Made by a program: the position numbers and the translations under genes. A stretch of 64,000 nt of DNA from Candidatus Flexifilum breve (lineage in GTDB: Bacteria; Chloroflexota; Anaerolineae; Aggregatilineales; Phototrophicaceae), in assembly GCA_016717205.1 (NCBI GenBank), contig JADKGC010000005.1, forward strand, positions 542,634 through 606,633, given 5' to 3'. Below, piece after piece: positions 8,098 to 16,171 of this stretch (the stretch's first letter is position 1; each line of letters begins with the position of its first letter). The notes beneath the pieces were generated by a model. It was given only the letters and a program-made list of their open reading frames with translations, was not told where the DNA came from and searched no databases.

Positions 8098-9426
8098 ATG
8101 CGTAAACTCGTTTTCCTCGCCTTCGTGGCACTCTTCGTCATGGCCGGAGCGGTCATGGCACAGGATGATCTGGCGAACGTCGATCCGTCGGGACAGACCA
8201 TCGCTTACTGGCATCAGTTCAGCAACGCTCAAGCCGAAACCATGACTGCCATCATCGAGCAGTTCAACAGCACAAATGAATGGGGCATCACCGTCGAAGC
8301 GACGGCGCAGGGCAGCTACAACGACATCGCCGATCTGGTCAACGCGGGCATCGTCAGCGGTGAGCTGCCGAACCTCGCGGCGGGCTACGCCAACAACGCC
8401 GCCAGCTACGCCCGTGACGGCGTGGTCGTCGACGTGGCGCAGTATTGGAACAGCCCGGACTGGGGTCTGAGCGCGGACGCGCTGGGCGACTTCCGCACCA
8501 ACCTCGTCGAATTCAACACGGCGGCGGATGGTCAGGTGCTGGCCTTCCCGCACCAGTTCTCGGCGCAGGTGATGGTCTACAATCCCGCCATGCTCAGCGA
8601 ACTCGGCTATGATGCCGCGCCGACCACCGTCGAAGACTTCAAGGCGATTGCATGCGCCGCGAACGACCTGACGACTGAAGCGGGCGGCGATGTTCAGGGC
8701 TTCCCGATCACGACCGACGCCTCGGCGTTCGAATCGTGGGTCGCCAGCATGGGCGGCAGCATCTATGACGCCGACGCGGGCGCGTTCACGTTCGCGGACA
8801 ATCAGGCGGTTGCGGACACCCTCGCGCTGTACAAAGACCTGTACGACAGCGGCTGCGGCTACATCCCGGCGGAACGCTTTGCCGAACAGGCGGATTTCGG
8901 CCTCGGCCTGAACCCGTTCTTCGTGACGAGCACCGCGGGCTTCACCTTCATCAAGCAGGCGCTGGTCGATAACAGCGCGGCCTTCGACTTCCAAGTCGGG
9001 TCGTTCCCCTACACCGAAGGCAACCAGACGGTGCAGGTGTTCGTCCCCAGCATCATCATGTTCCAGAGCACGCCGGAAGAACAGCTCGCGAGCTGGTTGT
9101 TCCTCAAGTACCTGATTTCGCCGGAAGTCGCCGCGATGTGGAGCGCCGGTTCGGGCTACTTCAACCCCATCCCGTCGACCTCGGAAATGATGACCGAAGA
9201 CATGTTCACGGCGTATTCGAGCATTTACCCGTATTTCACCGCGGCGAATGAACTGCTCGGCAGCGGCGTGACCCTGTACAGCAGCCCGTCGATCAGCGCG
9301 TACGGCACGGTGCGCGGCGCGATCAGCGAAGCGATTGCCAACGTCACCACCAACGGCATGAGCGTCGAAGATGCGGTCGCGACGCTGCAAGCCGCCGCCG
9401 ATCAAGCGGTCGCTGACAGCCAGTAA
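8098..9426 (+). CDS. Extracellular sugar-binding protein of an ABC transporter
   Basis: 442 residues, family 1 solute-binding protein (UgpB/MalE-like). It has a signal peptide MRKLVFLAFVALFVMAGAV with AMA-Q cleavage near residue 21. The body shows TIAYWHQFSNAQ, QGSYNDI, LPNLAAGYANNAA and FLKYLISPEVAAMWS, typical of this fold. No lipobox cysteine is seen, so it is either released or held in another way. No permease or ATPase genes lie next to it, so its transporter partner must be elsewhere. AGAGAGG upstream of ATG 8098 is the ribosome binding site. The exact ligand is unknown. Confidence 0.87.
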   Translation: MRKLVFLAFVALFVMAGAVMAQDDLANVDPSGQTIAYWHQFSNAQAETMTAIIEQFNSTNEWGITVEATAQGSYNDIADLVNAGIVSGELPNLAAGYANNAASYARDGVVVDVAQYWNSPDWGLSADALGDFRTNLVEFNTAADGQVLAFPHQFSAQVMVYNPAMLSELGYDAAPTTVEDFKAIACAANDLTTEAGGDVQGFPITTDASAFESWVASMGGSIYDADAGAFTFADNQAVADTLALYKDLYDSGCGYIPAERFAEQADFGLGLNPFFVTSTAGFTFIKQALVDNSAAFDFQVGSFPYTEGNQTVQVFVPSIIMFQSTPEEQLASWLFLKYLISPEVAAMWSAGSGYFNPIPSTSEMMTEDMFTAYSSIYPYFTAANELLGSGVTLYSSPSISAYGTVRGAISEAIANVTTNGMSVEDAVATLQAAADQAVADSQ

Positions 9427-9428
9427 GT

Positions 9429-9522
9429 CACATAGGACTGAGATAGGACTGAGGACTGAGTAAAAAAGGGCTGAGGCGCAAGACAGACTGTCTTCCCTCA
9501 GTCCTCAGCCCTCAGTCCTATT
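9429..9522. terminator. Inverted repeat between convergent genes
   Basis: Tandem GGACTGAG words on the left (about 9436-9461) are mirrored by CTCAGTCC/CTCAGCCC words on the right (about 9497-9520). The arms can form a long imperfect hairpin between the solute-binding protein gene and the minus-strand regulator gene. It may end transcription from both sides. Similar stuttering repeats are known in gaps of related genomes. Confidence 0.5.
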
Positions 9523-10195
9523 TTGTTTCCTTCACGCGGATCATCTCGGCGAGGTTGTGCCCGATGATGCGAAACTCCCGCCCCAACTTGAGCTGAATCG
9601 GCCCATTGAACGGCGCGGCGTGCAAGATCTCGAACTGCGCGCCGGGTTTGAGGTGCAGCGCGCCCAGATATTCGAGGCGATCCGGTTCGCGGGTGCGCAC
9701 GCGGGTGAGTTCCAGCATCACAGTGTGCGGCGCTTCGCTGAGCAGAATATCGTCCATGGGTGGCAGGTCGCCTTCCGGCGTGGGGATCGGTTCGCCGTGC
9801 GGACAATGCGTCGGGTAACCCGCCATCATGGCCATGCGGTCGGCGACGGATTCGCTCAACACGCGGCTGATGCGATCCGCTTCGGCATGAACTTCGTGCC
9901 AGCCAAAGCCCATCACCCGTTCGAGGAATGCTTCGACAATCCGCTGGTGGCGGAGCTGCTTTAAGGCTTCGCGTTCACCCACCGGCGTCAGACGGATGCC
10001 TTGATACGGCTCGTGGAAGAGCATGCCCATGTCGCGCAGCCGCGTCACCATGCGGTTGACTGCCGGGGCACTCACATTGATGATGTCGGCAAGGGCGGAC
10101 GTACTGACAAACCCCTCCCGCTGGCCGTCGCTCAGGCGGTAGATTTGGATGAGGTAGTCCCGTTCGCGCGCCGTCGGATTGAGGTCATCGGTCAT
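9518..10195 (-). CDS. DtxR/MntR-family metal-dependent regulator
   Basis: 225 residues in three parts: an N-terminal winged helix (RERDYLIQIYRLSDG; TSALADIINVSAPAVNRMVTRL), a dimerisation and metal-binding segment (HQRIVEAFLERVMGFGWHEVHAEADRISRVLSE, with the expected His/Glu ligands) and a C-terminal FeoA/SH3-like domain (about 145-220). Such proteins repress iron or manganese uptake genes when metal is plentiful. It starts one base after the stop of the upstream phosphoesterase gene, so both share a transcript. An FTR1 iron permease lies 43 kb away at 53247; a regulatory link is possible but not shown. Confidence 0.88.
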   Translation of the reverse strand: MTDDLNPTARERDYLIQIYRLSDGQREGFVSTSALADIINVSAPAVNRMVTRLRDMGMLFHEPYQGIRLTPVGEREALKQLRHQRIVEAFLERVMGFGWHEVHAEADRISRVLSESVADRMAMMAGYPTHCPHGEPIPTPEGDLPPMDDILLSEAPHTVMLELTRVRTREPDRLEYLGALHLKPGAQFEILHAAPFNGPIQLKLGREFRIIGHNLAEMIRVKETK

Positions 10196-10196
10196 G

Positions 10197-10928
10197 TTAC
10201 CAGCCGTGTTCGAGGCGTGAGATCAACCGCTCCGGCATATCGAATTTACGCATACGGGCTTGCACGGCCTTGATGTTGTAGGGCACGCGGCGATGCTCAA
10301 ACTGATTGGTTTCCACGTCGAGAATGGCATAGGCGGCATCGGGATTCGCATCACGCGGCTGGCCCACGCTGCCGGGGTTGATGATCTGGCGGTGACCATT
10401 CAAACGGATACGCTGGCGGTACACAGGCGCGACCGCTTCGGTATCGCCCTGCTCGTCCATCTGCTCGTAAATGATCGGCTGGTGCGTGTGCCCCACCAGA
10501 CAATAAGAGGTTTCAAAATGCGAGAAATTCAGCGCGGCGATCAGCGGCTCTAGGATGTATTCCCACACGGGTTCGCGGGGGCTGCCATGCGCCAGCGTGT
10601 AATTGCCGATGACGAAGGTCGTCGGCAGCGCTTCGAGATAAGCGAGATTTTCGGCAGTGAGGGTGTCACGCGTCCAATCGACCGCTTTGCGCGCATCCGG
10701 ATTGAAGGTACGAATGTCGAGGCGACCGAGCGCTGCCCAGTCATGGTTCCCCGCGAGGCACAAATGCGGCAGTGTCTTGAGCAGATCAACACACTCGTTC
10801 GGATCAGGACCATAGCCCACGACATCACCCAAACACCAGACGTATTCCCACTCGTTGCGGGCATCAGCCAGCACGGTTTCAAAAGCGGTGAGGTTGGCAT
10901 GAATGTCGGAAATGACTAGTACGCGCAT
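10197..10928 (-). CDS. Calcineurin-like metallophosphoesterase
   Basis: 243 residues. Metal-ligand motifs are in order: SDIHAN (7-12), GDVVGYGPDP (about 36-45), GNHDW (about 60-64), AHGSP and VGHTHQP near 155-161. This is the YfcE/MJ0936-like phosphodiesterase group. The substrate is unknown. It is the first gene of a two-gene unit with the DtxR regulator. Confidence 0.85.
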   Translation of the reverse strand: MRVLVISDIHANLTAFETVLADARNEWEYVWCLGDVVGYGPDPNECVDLLKTLPHLCLAGNHDWAALGRLDIRTFNPDARKAVDWTRDTLTAENLAYLEALPTTFVIGNYTLAHGSPREPVWEYILEPLIAALNFSHFETSYCLVGHTHQPIIYEQMDEQGDTEAVAPVYRQRIRLNGHRQIINPGSVGQPRDANPDAAYAILDVETNQFEHRRVPYNIKAVQARMRKFDMPERLISRLEHGW

Positions 10929-11019
10929 ACACTATCGTTCCATACGGCGAAAACGGCTTCAAACTCGATAATACCACGCTTTCTTCAACGGTACGAATTA
11001 ATGTTTGTTGAAAGGTAGC

Positions 11020-12357
11020 TCAAGCTGCGCTCAAGGGCAGGCGGACGGCGAAGCGCGTGCCGATCCCCTCCTGCGAGGTGAAATTGATTTCGCCGCCGTA
11101 GAGCGCCACACAGTCTTGGACGATCTTCAGGCCTAAGCCCGTCCCCGTCGCGAGGGGGGCGTTTTCGCCACGGAAGAATGGCTCGAAGATGCGCGTCTGG
11201 TCGGTCAGCTTGATGCCGACGCCCTGATCTTCGACCGTCACCAGCAGCCAGTGATCGACGCGGCTCATCTCCAGCCGAATCGGGCTGCCGCCCCGCGAAT
11301 ACTTGACGGCGTTGCTGAGCAGGTTGCCGACAATCGGACGGAGCAAGCGCATATCGACGCACACTTCGTCGTCGGAAAGCGTGTAGTTCAGCGTGTAGTC
11401 GTGATCTGGAGCATTGAACGTTTCGTAGTCGCGCACCAGTTCTTCGCAGAACGCCCGTAGATTGTGCATCTGGCGTTCCAGTGGGAAAGTGCCGCCCTGC
11501 ATGCGCCGCATCAGTGCGACTTCCGAGACGAGGTCGCTCAACCCGTTGACCTGCGACTGAATGCGATGCAGCAGTTCCATTCGGCGCTCAGCAGGCAGTC
11601 GGTCATTGTAGTTCTCGATCATCTCGCTCGCCGTGTAGATCGCCGCCAGCGGCGTCTTAAATTCATGCGAGATCGTCGCCATGAGGTGATCTTTGATGTA
11701 GCCGAGTTCACGCTCTTTGTCGAGCGCCAACTTCAAGCGCTCCGTTTCGACATCTTGCGCCGATTTCTCCGCTGCCAGCCGCCGGAAATGCAGCACGGCG
11801 ACGACCTGCAGCGCAAATGTCAGCATGACAAAGGCCAGCGACCCAGTCGCAATATCGATAAAGGCGACATCTGGAGTGACGTAGGCCAGCACGCCAGCGC
11901 CAATGGTGAGGAGGAGCAGCAGCAGGCCGCTGTAAGCAAGTGGCACAAACATGCTCGCCAGCATCAGTGGCAAGATCGCGAAATTAATGTAATTGAGTTC
12001 CCACAGTCCGATGTCTGGATAGGCAAAGACCAAAACGGCGGTGAGAAAAGCCCCACTTACAATACCCGCCATCAACTGAACGTGACCACGCCGCGCGCAC
12101 TGACTAGCGGCGATGAGCAGCCCGACGACGCCGAGCACCATCATGTCTGCGCTAAACCATTCAGAATTCGGCGATAAATAGCTTGGTAGAAACGGGAGAA
12201 CTGCAAAGATGATAATCAGCATAGCGAGCGCCAGCATCAGCGCTGCAAACAGTCGAATGCTGTAGACCTCAGTTGGAGATTTGATGCTAGGATGGGGTTC
12301 AGTCACTGACTGAAACACCGTTCGGAGGGACTGAACCCACTGTGATGAAGCTGCCAA
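11020..12357 (-). CDS. Membrane sensor histidine kinase
   Basis: About 445 residues. Residues 35-190 hold around six hydrophobic helices with very short loops, so the sensor is probably membrane-embedded. A linker coiled coil (190-220) leads to the phospho-acceptor box ATISHEFKTPLAAI (His231) and an ATPase domain with the N box NLLSNAVKYS, G1 DQGVGI, F box IFEPFF and G2 GTGLGLKIV. No response regulator gene is adjacent, so it is an orphan kinase. The start is TTG 12357, with a GTGGG stretch upstream; an initiator further in would cut the first helix, so this choice is reasonable but not certain. Confidence 0.85.
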   Translation of the reverse strand: MAASSQWVQSLRTVFQSVTEPHPSIKSPTEVYSIRLFAALMLALAMLIIIFAVLPFLPSYLSPNSEWFSADMMVLGVVGLLIAASQCARRGHVQLMAGIVSGAFLTAVLVFAYPDIGLWELNYINFAILPLMLASMFVPLAYSGLLLLLLTIGAGVLAYVTPDVAFIDIATGSLAFVMLTFALQVVAVLHFRRLAAEKSAQDVETERLKLALDKERELGYIKDHLMATISHEFKTPLAAIYTASEMIENYNDRLPAERRMELLHRIQSQVNGLSDLVSEVALMRRMQGGTFPLERQMHNLRAFCEELVRDYETFNAPDHDYTLNYTLSDDEVCVDMRLLRPIVGNLLSNAVKYSRGGSPIRLEMSRVDHWLLVTVEDQGVGIKLTDQTRIFEPFFRGENAPLATGTGLGLKIVQDCVALYGGEINFTSQEGIGTRFAVRLPLSAA

Positions 12358-12629
12358 TCATCCCACTCACAGATTACGTGCCAATATCACATAAGCAATA
12401 GTACACGCAAATCGCTTGGGGAAGTATAAACGAGTCCAGTTTAATTCGACACTCATTATATCTTTGTCAATGATTGCAAAAGTGGGCAGCGCCACCTAGT
12501 CAGCGCATGACAGAGGTGACCAGTTGAGTAGCCACCCCTCCAAATCTCCTGTACGGCAGATTGAACATCGAGGCGAGCACTGCGCCTGTCGGCGGGAACC
12601 TGTGTTTCGTCAGGACGCGCCGCTGCGCC
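12358..12629. other. Intergenic region, nothing recognised
   Basis: A 272-base gap with AT-rich stretches around 12380-12480 that could hold the promoter of the histidine kinase. I see no hairpin terminator, RNA gene or repeat copy here. Confidence 0.4.
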
Positions 12630-13517
12630 TTAGTCTTCGTCGTCGGTCTCGTTGATTGGAGCTTCGCGGAAGCCGTGCCCATAGGCGACATGCCCCTGCC
12701 CGACCACCATAAACGCCGCCGGATCGACGTGGCGCACGATGCGGCGCAGTTCGTTGACCTGTGAGCGCGCCATCGTCACGTAGAGCACGGTGCGCGGCTG
12801 ATTGGTGTACATGCCCGTCCCCGCCCACGAGGTCACGCCGCGCCCCATGCGCGAGGTGATTGCGTCCGCCAGTTCGCGCGGGTGATCGGTGATGATCACG
12901 CTCGTGCGGATGACGCTCGGCCCTTCGAGCACATAGTCAGTGGTGGCCGCCGCCACGTACAGCGTGACCATCGCATACAGCGCGCCTTCCCAGCCGAAGA
13001 CCAGCCCCGCGCCAAGCACCACAAAGCCATCGGTGTACAGTGTGCTGCTGCTCAACGGGGTGCCATAGCGCTTCTGCAGAATGCGCCCCAGCGTCGAGGT
13101 ACCGCCGAGCGTGCCGCCCGCCGCCAGCACAATGCCACCGCCGATACCGCCGATGATCCCGCCGAAAATGGCGTTCAGCAGACGGTCATGTGACATCATA
13201 TAGCCGTTAAACCAAGGGGTCATAATATCGATCAGCAGCGAGTAGAGCACGACGGTGAAGATCGTCGCCGCAACCACTTTCCAGCCGCCGAGGAACCGGA
13301 AGGCGATTAACTGGATGGGGATATTGCCAATCAGGATCATCAAACCGATGGGCAGCGCGGGCACGAGGTGGTTGAGGATGATCGCGATGCCGGAGATACC
13401 GCCGGGCGCGATCTGTGCTGGCACTTCGAAGACGATCACCGCGATGGCGGAGATCACCGCGCCAATCGCCAGACGCAGCAGGCGATACGCAATCGACACG
13501 AAGCGGGATGTGGTCAC
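12630..13517 (-). CDS. YitT-family membrane protein (DUF161 plus DUF2179)
   Basis: 295 residues. Five or six membrane helices fill residues 10-190, including GAVISAIAVIVFEVPAQIAPG and the GGISGIA motif of the family. The soluble C-terminus (about 200-280; SVIITDHPRELADAI, TMARSQVNELRRIVRHVDP) is a DUF2179 domain. The molecular role of the family is not settled. GTG 13517 starts ten bases after the stop of the upstream gene at 13527, suggesting co-transcription. Confidence 0.85.
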   Translation of the reverse strand: MTTSRFVSIAYRLLRLAIGAVISAIAVIVFEVPAQIAPGGISGIAIILNHLVPALPIGLMILIGNIPIQLIAFRFLGGWKVVAATIFTVVLYSLLIDIMTPWFNGYMMSHDRLLNAIFGGIIGGIGGGIVLAAGGTLGGTSTLGRILQKRYGTPLSSSTLYTDGFVVLGAGLVFGWEGALYAMVTLYVAAATTDYVLEGPSVIRTSVIITDHPRELADAITSRMGRGVTSWAGTGMYTNQPRTVLYVTMARSQVNELRRIVRHVDPAAFMVVGQGHVAYGHGFREAPINETDDED

Positions 13518-13526
13518 AGGGTGTCC

Positions 13527-14354
13527 TTAGGTAGTGTACTTCTTCAGGCGTTTCAGTAACTCGGCTTTCAGCTTGTTCGAGCCGCTGATACTGTCGGTGT
13601 ACGGAATCAAGCGTTTGCGCAGAAAGTCAAACGGAACATCTTTCGGCGTTTGGGTGAGGAGGATTACGTCTTTGCCTAATACGTCGGCCAGCCCCACTTC
13701 ATACGCGACATTCGGGTTTTTGGAGGTGAGATCAGCGATCACAACCCGTGCTTTACAAATGCCTTCCCAAACATCTTCCATGACATCGCTGCCCGTACTT
13801 TCATCACCCCGAAGGCAGCGCATCCCGGCATCCTCGACGATTCCTCGAACCGTCTCCCAAACGTCGTTTGACCACGCTTCGCTGAACGGCATCGCGAGAA
13901 AGACGAGATCGCTCTCGACTTCAAACCGCCCTTTCCATACAGGCGTTACCGCTATCACATTTTTAGGTTGGTTAGCATCATTTGTTTTCGAGGTGCGGCC
14001 GCTTCCCTGTGCCTTTGTGAGCAACCCATTCAAGCGAATGTCGTTAATCATCCGGTCAATCGCCGCGGTGCAGGCTTGCCGATCATTCTCCAGATAATTG
14101 GCGCGATTTTCCGGGTACGCTCGTGCGTAATAGAACCGGAATTTAGCAATCTCTTTAGTGTAGGCATGATCACTACCGAAAATCAAAGCGACCGTACTGC
14201 GAATCTGCAAAACGAGGGCTTCAGCTTCTGGTCGCGCCGCAGGAACTGCAGCTATTCTAGTTTTCAATTCTTCTAGCTGGCGAATCGCTTCTCTGGCGGC
14301 ATCGTCCACGTTGGACTCCAAAATCTGTGGTGATAGGGCTATAGTAGATTGCAA
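13527..14354 (-). CDS. Protein with C-terminal deoxyribosyltransferase/TIR-like domain
   Basis: 275 residues, no membrane segment. The C-terminal part (about 125-260) reads VFLAMPFSEAWSNDVW, then AGMRCLRGDES, ARVVIADLTSKNPNVAYEVG, LGKDVILLTQ and VPFDFLRKRLI. This order is shared by nucleoside 2-deoxyribosyltransferase-like and TIR-like proteins, where the glutamate of NVAYEVG is the catalytic candidate. The helical N-terminus (1-110) is not one I recognise. Related architectures occur as nucleotide- or NAD-consuming effectors in phage defence, but no sensor gene is adjacent apart from the YitT gene downstream. A metabolic role is equally open. Confidence 0.6.
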   Translation of the reverse strand: MQSTIALSPQILESNVDDAAREAIRQLEELKTRIAAVPAARPEAEALVLQIRSTVALIFGSDHAYTKEIAKFRFYYARAYPENRANYLENDRQACTAAIDRMINDIRLNGLLTKAQGSGRTSKTNDANQPKNVIAVTPVWKGRFEVESDLVFLAMPFSEAWSNDVWETVRGIVEDAGMRCLRGDESTGSDVMEDVWEGICKARVVIADLTSKNPNVAYEVGLADVLGKDVILLTQTPKDVPFDFLRKRLIPYTDSISGSNKLKAELLKRLKKYTT

Positions 14355-14411
14355 ACTTAAGAACAGTATAGCGTTAGCCTTGTTCTTAGCAAGCTCAAAG
14401 GAATCAAGATT

Positions 14412-15566
14412 ATGCGTGAAGTCGTGATTGTGGAGGCAGTGCGGACGCCGTTAGGGCGGCGGAACGGGTGGCTGCGCGAGACGCATCCAGTGCGGCTGGG
14501 GGCAGCGGCGCTGTGCGCGGCGCTGGAACGCGCCCACCTCGATGCGGCACTGGTCGAACATGTGCTCATGGGCTGTGTCGGGCAGGTGGGCGAGCAGACG
14601 TTCAACCTCGCGCGCAACGTCGTGCTCGACGCCGGCCTGCCCATCGACATCCCCGCGACGACCGTCGACTTCCAGTGCGGGTCAAGCCAGCAGGCGGTGC
14701 ATCTCGCAGCGGGCATGATCGCCAGCGGCCAGATCGACATTGCGGTGGCGGGCGGCGTCGAGAACATGAGCCGCGTCCCGATGGGATCCAGCATTGGCGC
14801 AGGCGGCAGCCCGTTCACCGACCGCATCATGGCGGATCACAACATGATCCCGCAGGGCATCGCCGCCGACGAGATCGCTTTCAAGTGGAATATCAGCCGC
14901 CAGGAAGTCGACGAGATCGGCTACGAGAGCCACATGAAAGCCGCACAGGCGGCGCAGGCGGGTTACTTCCAGCGCGAGATTCAGCCCGTCGGGGGGATCG
15001 ACGAGAAGAAAGTCCCGCTCACGGTGACGCAGGATCAGGGCATTCGCCCCACCGCCAGCCTCGAAAAAATGGCGATCCTCGACCCCGCCTTTACCCCCAA
15101 CGGCCTGACGACGGCGGGCAACAGCAGCCAGATCAGCGACGGTGCGGCAGCAATTCTCCTCATGACCGCCGAGAAAGCCGCCGAACTGGGGCTGAAACCG
15201 CGCGCACGCCTCGTGTCGATGGTGACGGTGGGCAGCGACCCACATCTCATGCTGACCGGCCCCGTCCCCGCGACGCGCAAGGCGCTCGCCAAAGCGGGCA
15301 TGACGCTCGACCAGATTGATCTGTTCGAAATCAACGAGGCGTTCGCGGCGGTGATCGGCATGTGGAAGCGTGAGATCGGTGCGGATATGCGCAAGGTCAA
15401 CGTGCATGGCGGGGCGATTGCGCTCGGTCACCCGCTCGGCGCGAGCGGAGCGCGGCTCATGACCACGCTGCTCCACGCGCTCGAAACCCATGACAAGCGC
15501 TTCGGCTTGCAGACGATGTGCTGCGGCGGCGGCATGGGCACGGGCACCATCATCGAACGACTGTAA
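14412..15566 (+). CDS. Acetyl-CoA C-acyltransferase (thiolase)
   Basis: 384 residues, full-length thiolase. Acyl-accepting Cys89 lies in TVDFQCGSSQQAV, the catalytic histidine in GGAIALGHPLGASGAR and the second cysteine in QTMCCGGGMGTG at the C-terminus. It condenses or cleaves acyl-CoA in fatty-acid oxidation or acetoacetyl-CoA formation. No other beta-oxidation genes are adjacent, so the direction cannot be told. It is convergent with the GNAT gene, whose stop lies one base away. Confidence 0.93.
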   Translation: MREVVIVEAVRTPLGRRNGWLRETHPVRLGAAALCAALERAHLDAALVEHVLMGCVGQVGEQTFNLARNVVLDAGLPIDIPATTVDFQCGSSQQAVHLAAGMIASGQIDIAVAGGVENMSRVPMGSSIGAGGSPFTDRIMADHNMIPQGIAADEIAFKWNISRQEVDEIGYESHMKAAQAAQAGYFQREIQPVGGIDEKKVPLTVTQDQGIRPTASLEKMAILDPAFTPNGLTTAGNSSQISDGAAAILLMTAEKAAELGLKPRARLVSMVTVGSDPHLMLTGPVPATRKALAKAGMTLDQIDLFEINEAFAAVIGMWKREIGADMRKVNVHGGAIALGHPLGASGARLMTTLLHALETHDKRFGLQTMCCGGGMGTGTIIERL

Positions 15567-15567
15567 G

Positions 15568-16041
15568 TCAGGGGGTGGCGGCACGCCTCTCATAGGCAAT
15601 CAGCGGCGTGCCGTCATCGTGAACGAATTCGTGCAGTTTCACAAAGCCGAACTTCTCGTAAAAATGCTGATTGCGCACCGCCCACGCTGGAGTATCGAGC
15701 GTCCACATGCTGGCGGGATACGTCTGTTCGAGGAACTGCATGGCCAGCGTGCCGATCCCGCGATTTTGCGCGGCGGGATCGAGAAAAATCACGTCCAGGT
15801 GATAGTGCTCGTTGTCCCGCTTGAACGCCACCAGCCCGCCGACACAGGTTTCCCCATCCATGATTTTGTAGGTCTCATCCTGCTGAATTTTCTCCAGCAT
15901 CTCGTCTACGGAGTCATAGCCCGGCGGGCCGCCCAACTCCACACCGGGATACAGCACCGAATCATAGTGAAACGCCGCGACTTGCACCCGCACGAGGGTT
16001 TCCGCATCAGCGGGTAGTGCCCGGATAATTGAAATGCTCAT
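15568..16041 (-). CDS. GNAT-family N-acetyltransferase
   Basis: 157 residues. The acetyl-CoA binding loop is visible as DPAAQNRGIGTLAMQFLE (Q-x-x-G-I-G), followed by YEKFGFVKLHEF, the usual C-terminal strand. No substrate-specific feature is recognisable. Transcribed away from the FAD oxidoreductase. Confidence 0.85.
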   Translation of the reverse strand: MSISIIRALPADAETLVRVQVAAFHYDSVLYPGVELGGPPGYDSVDEMLEKIQQDETYKIMDGETCVGGLVAFKRDNEHYHLDVIFLDPAAQNRGIGTLAMQFLEQTYPASMWTLDTPAWAVRNQHFYEKFGFVKLHEFVHDDGTPLIAYERRAATP

Positions 16042-16101
16042 GATGCAGCTCTTTGTGTAGGGAAGATGTAGCGATCATTATAGGGGCATTCGCGCCGCAC
16101 G

Positions 16102-16128
16102 AGTCACATAAGCACAGCCTGTCTCGTC
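16102..16128 (+). promoter_or_regulatory. Candidate ECF41-type promoter
   Basis: AGTCACA (16102-16108), 16 bases, then CGTC (16125-16128). As I recall, ECF41 sigma factors use TGTCACA, 16-17 bases, CGTC, so this differs by one base. It sits 44 bases before the oxidoreductase start, whose operon encodes an ECF41-like sigma factor; autoregulation is the obvious reading. Confidence 0.55.
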
Positions 16129-16171
16129 TCCTCTGGTAACAACGTATAACCAAACTAGAGGAGCGAGGCTC

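Noticed and set aside
8062..9405. 447-residue open frame on the minus strand opposite the solute-binding protein
   Set aside because: Mirror frame of a well-recognised gene; composition is typical of antisense reading.
9429..9522. CRISPR-like or small RNA at the GGACTGAG repeats
   Set aside because: Only one inverted block with tandem short words; better explained as a hairpin between convergent genes.
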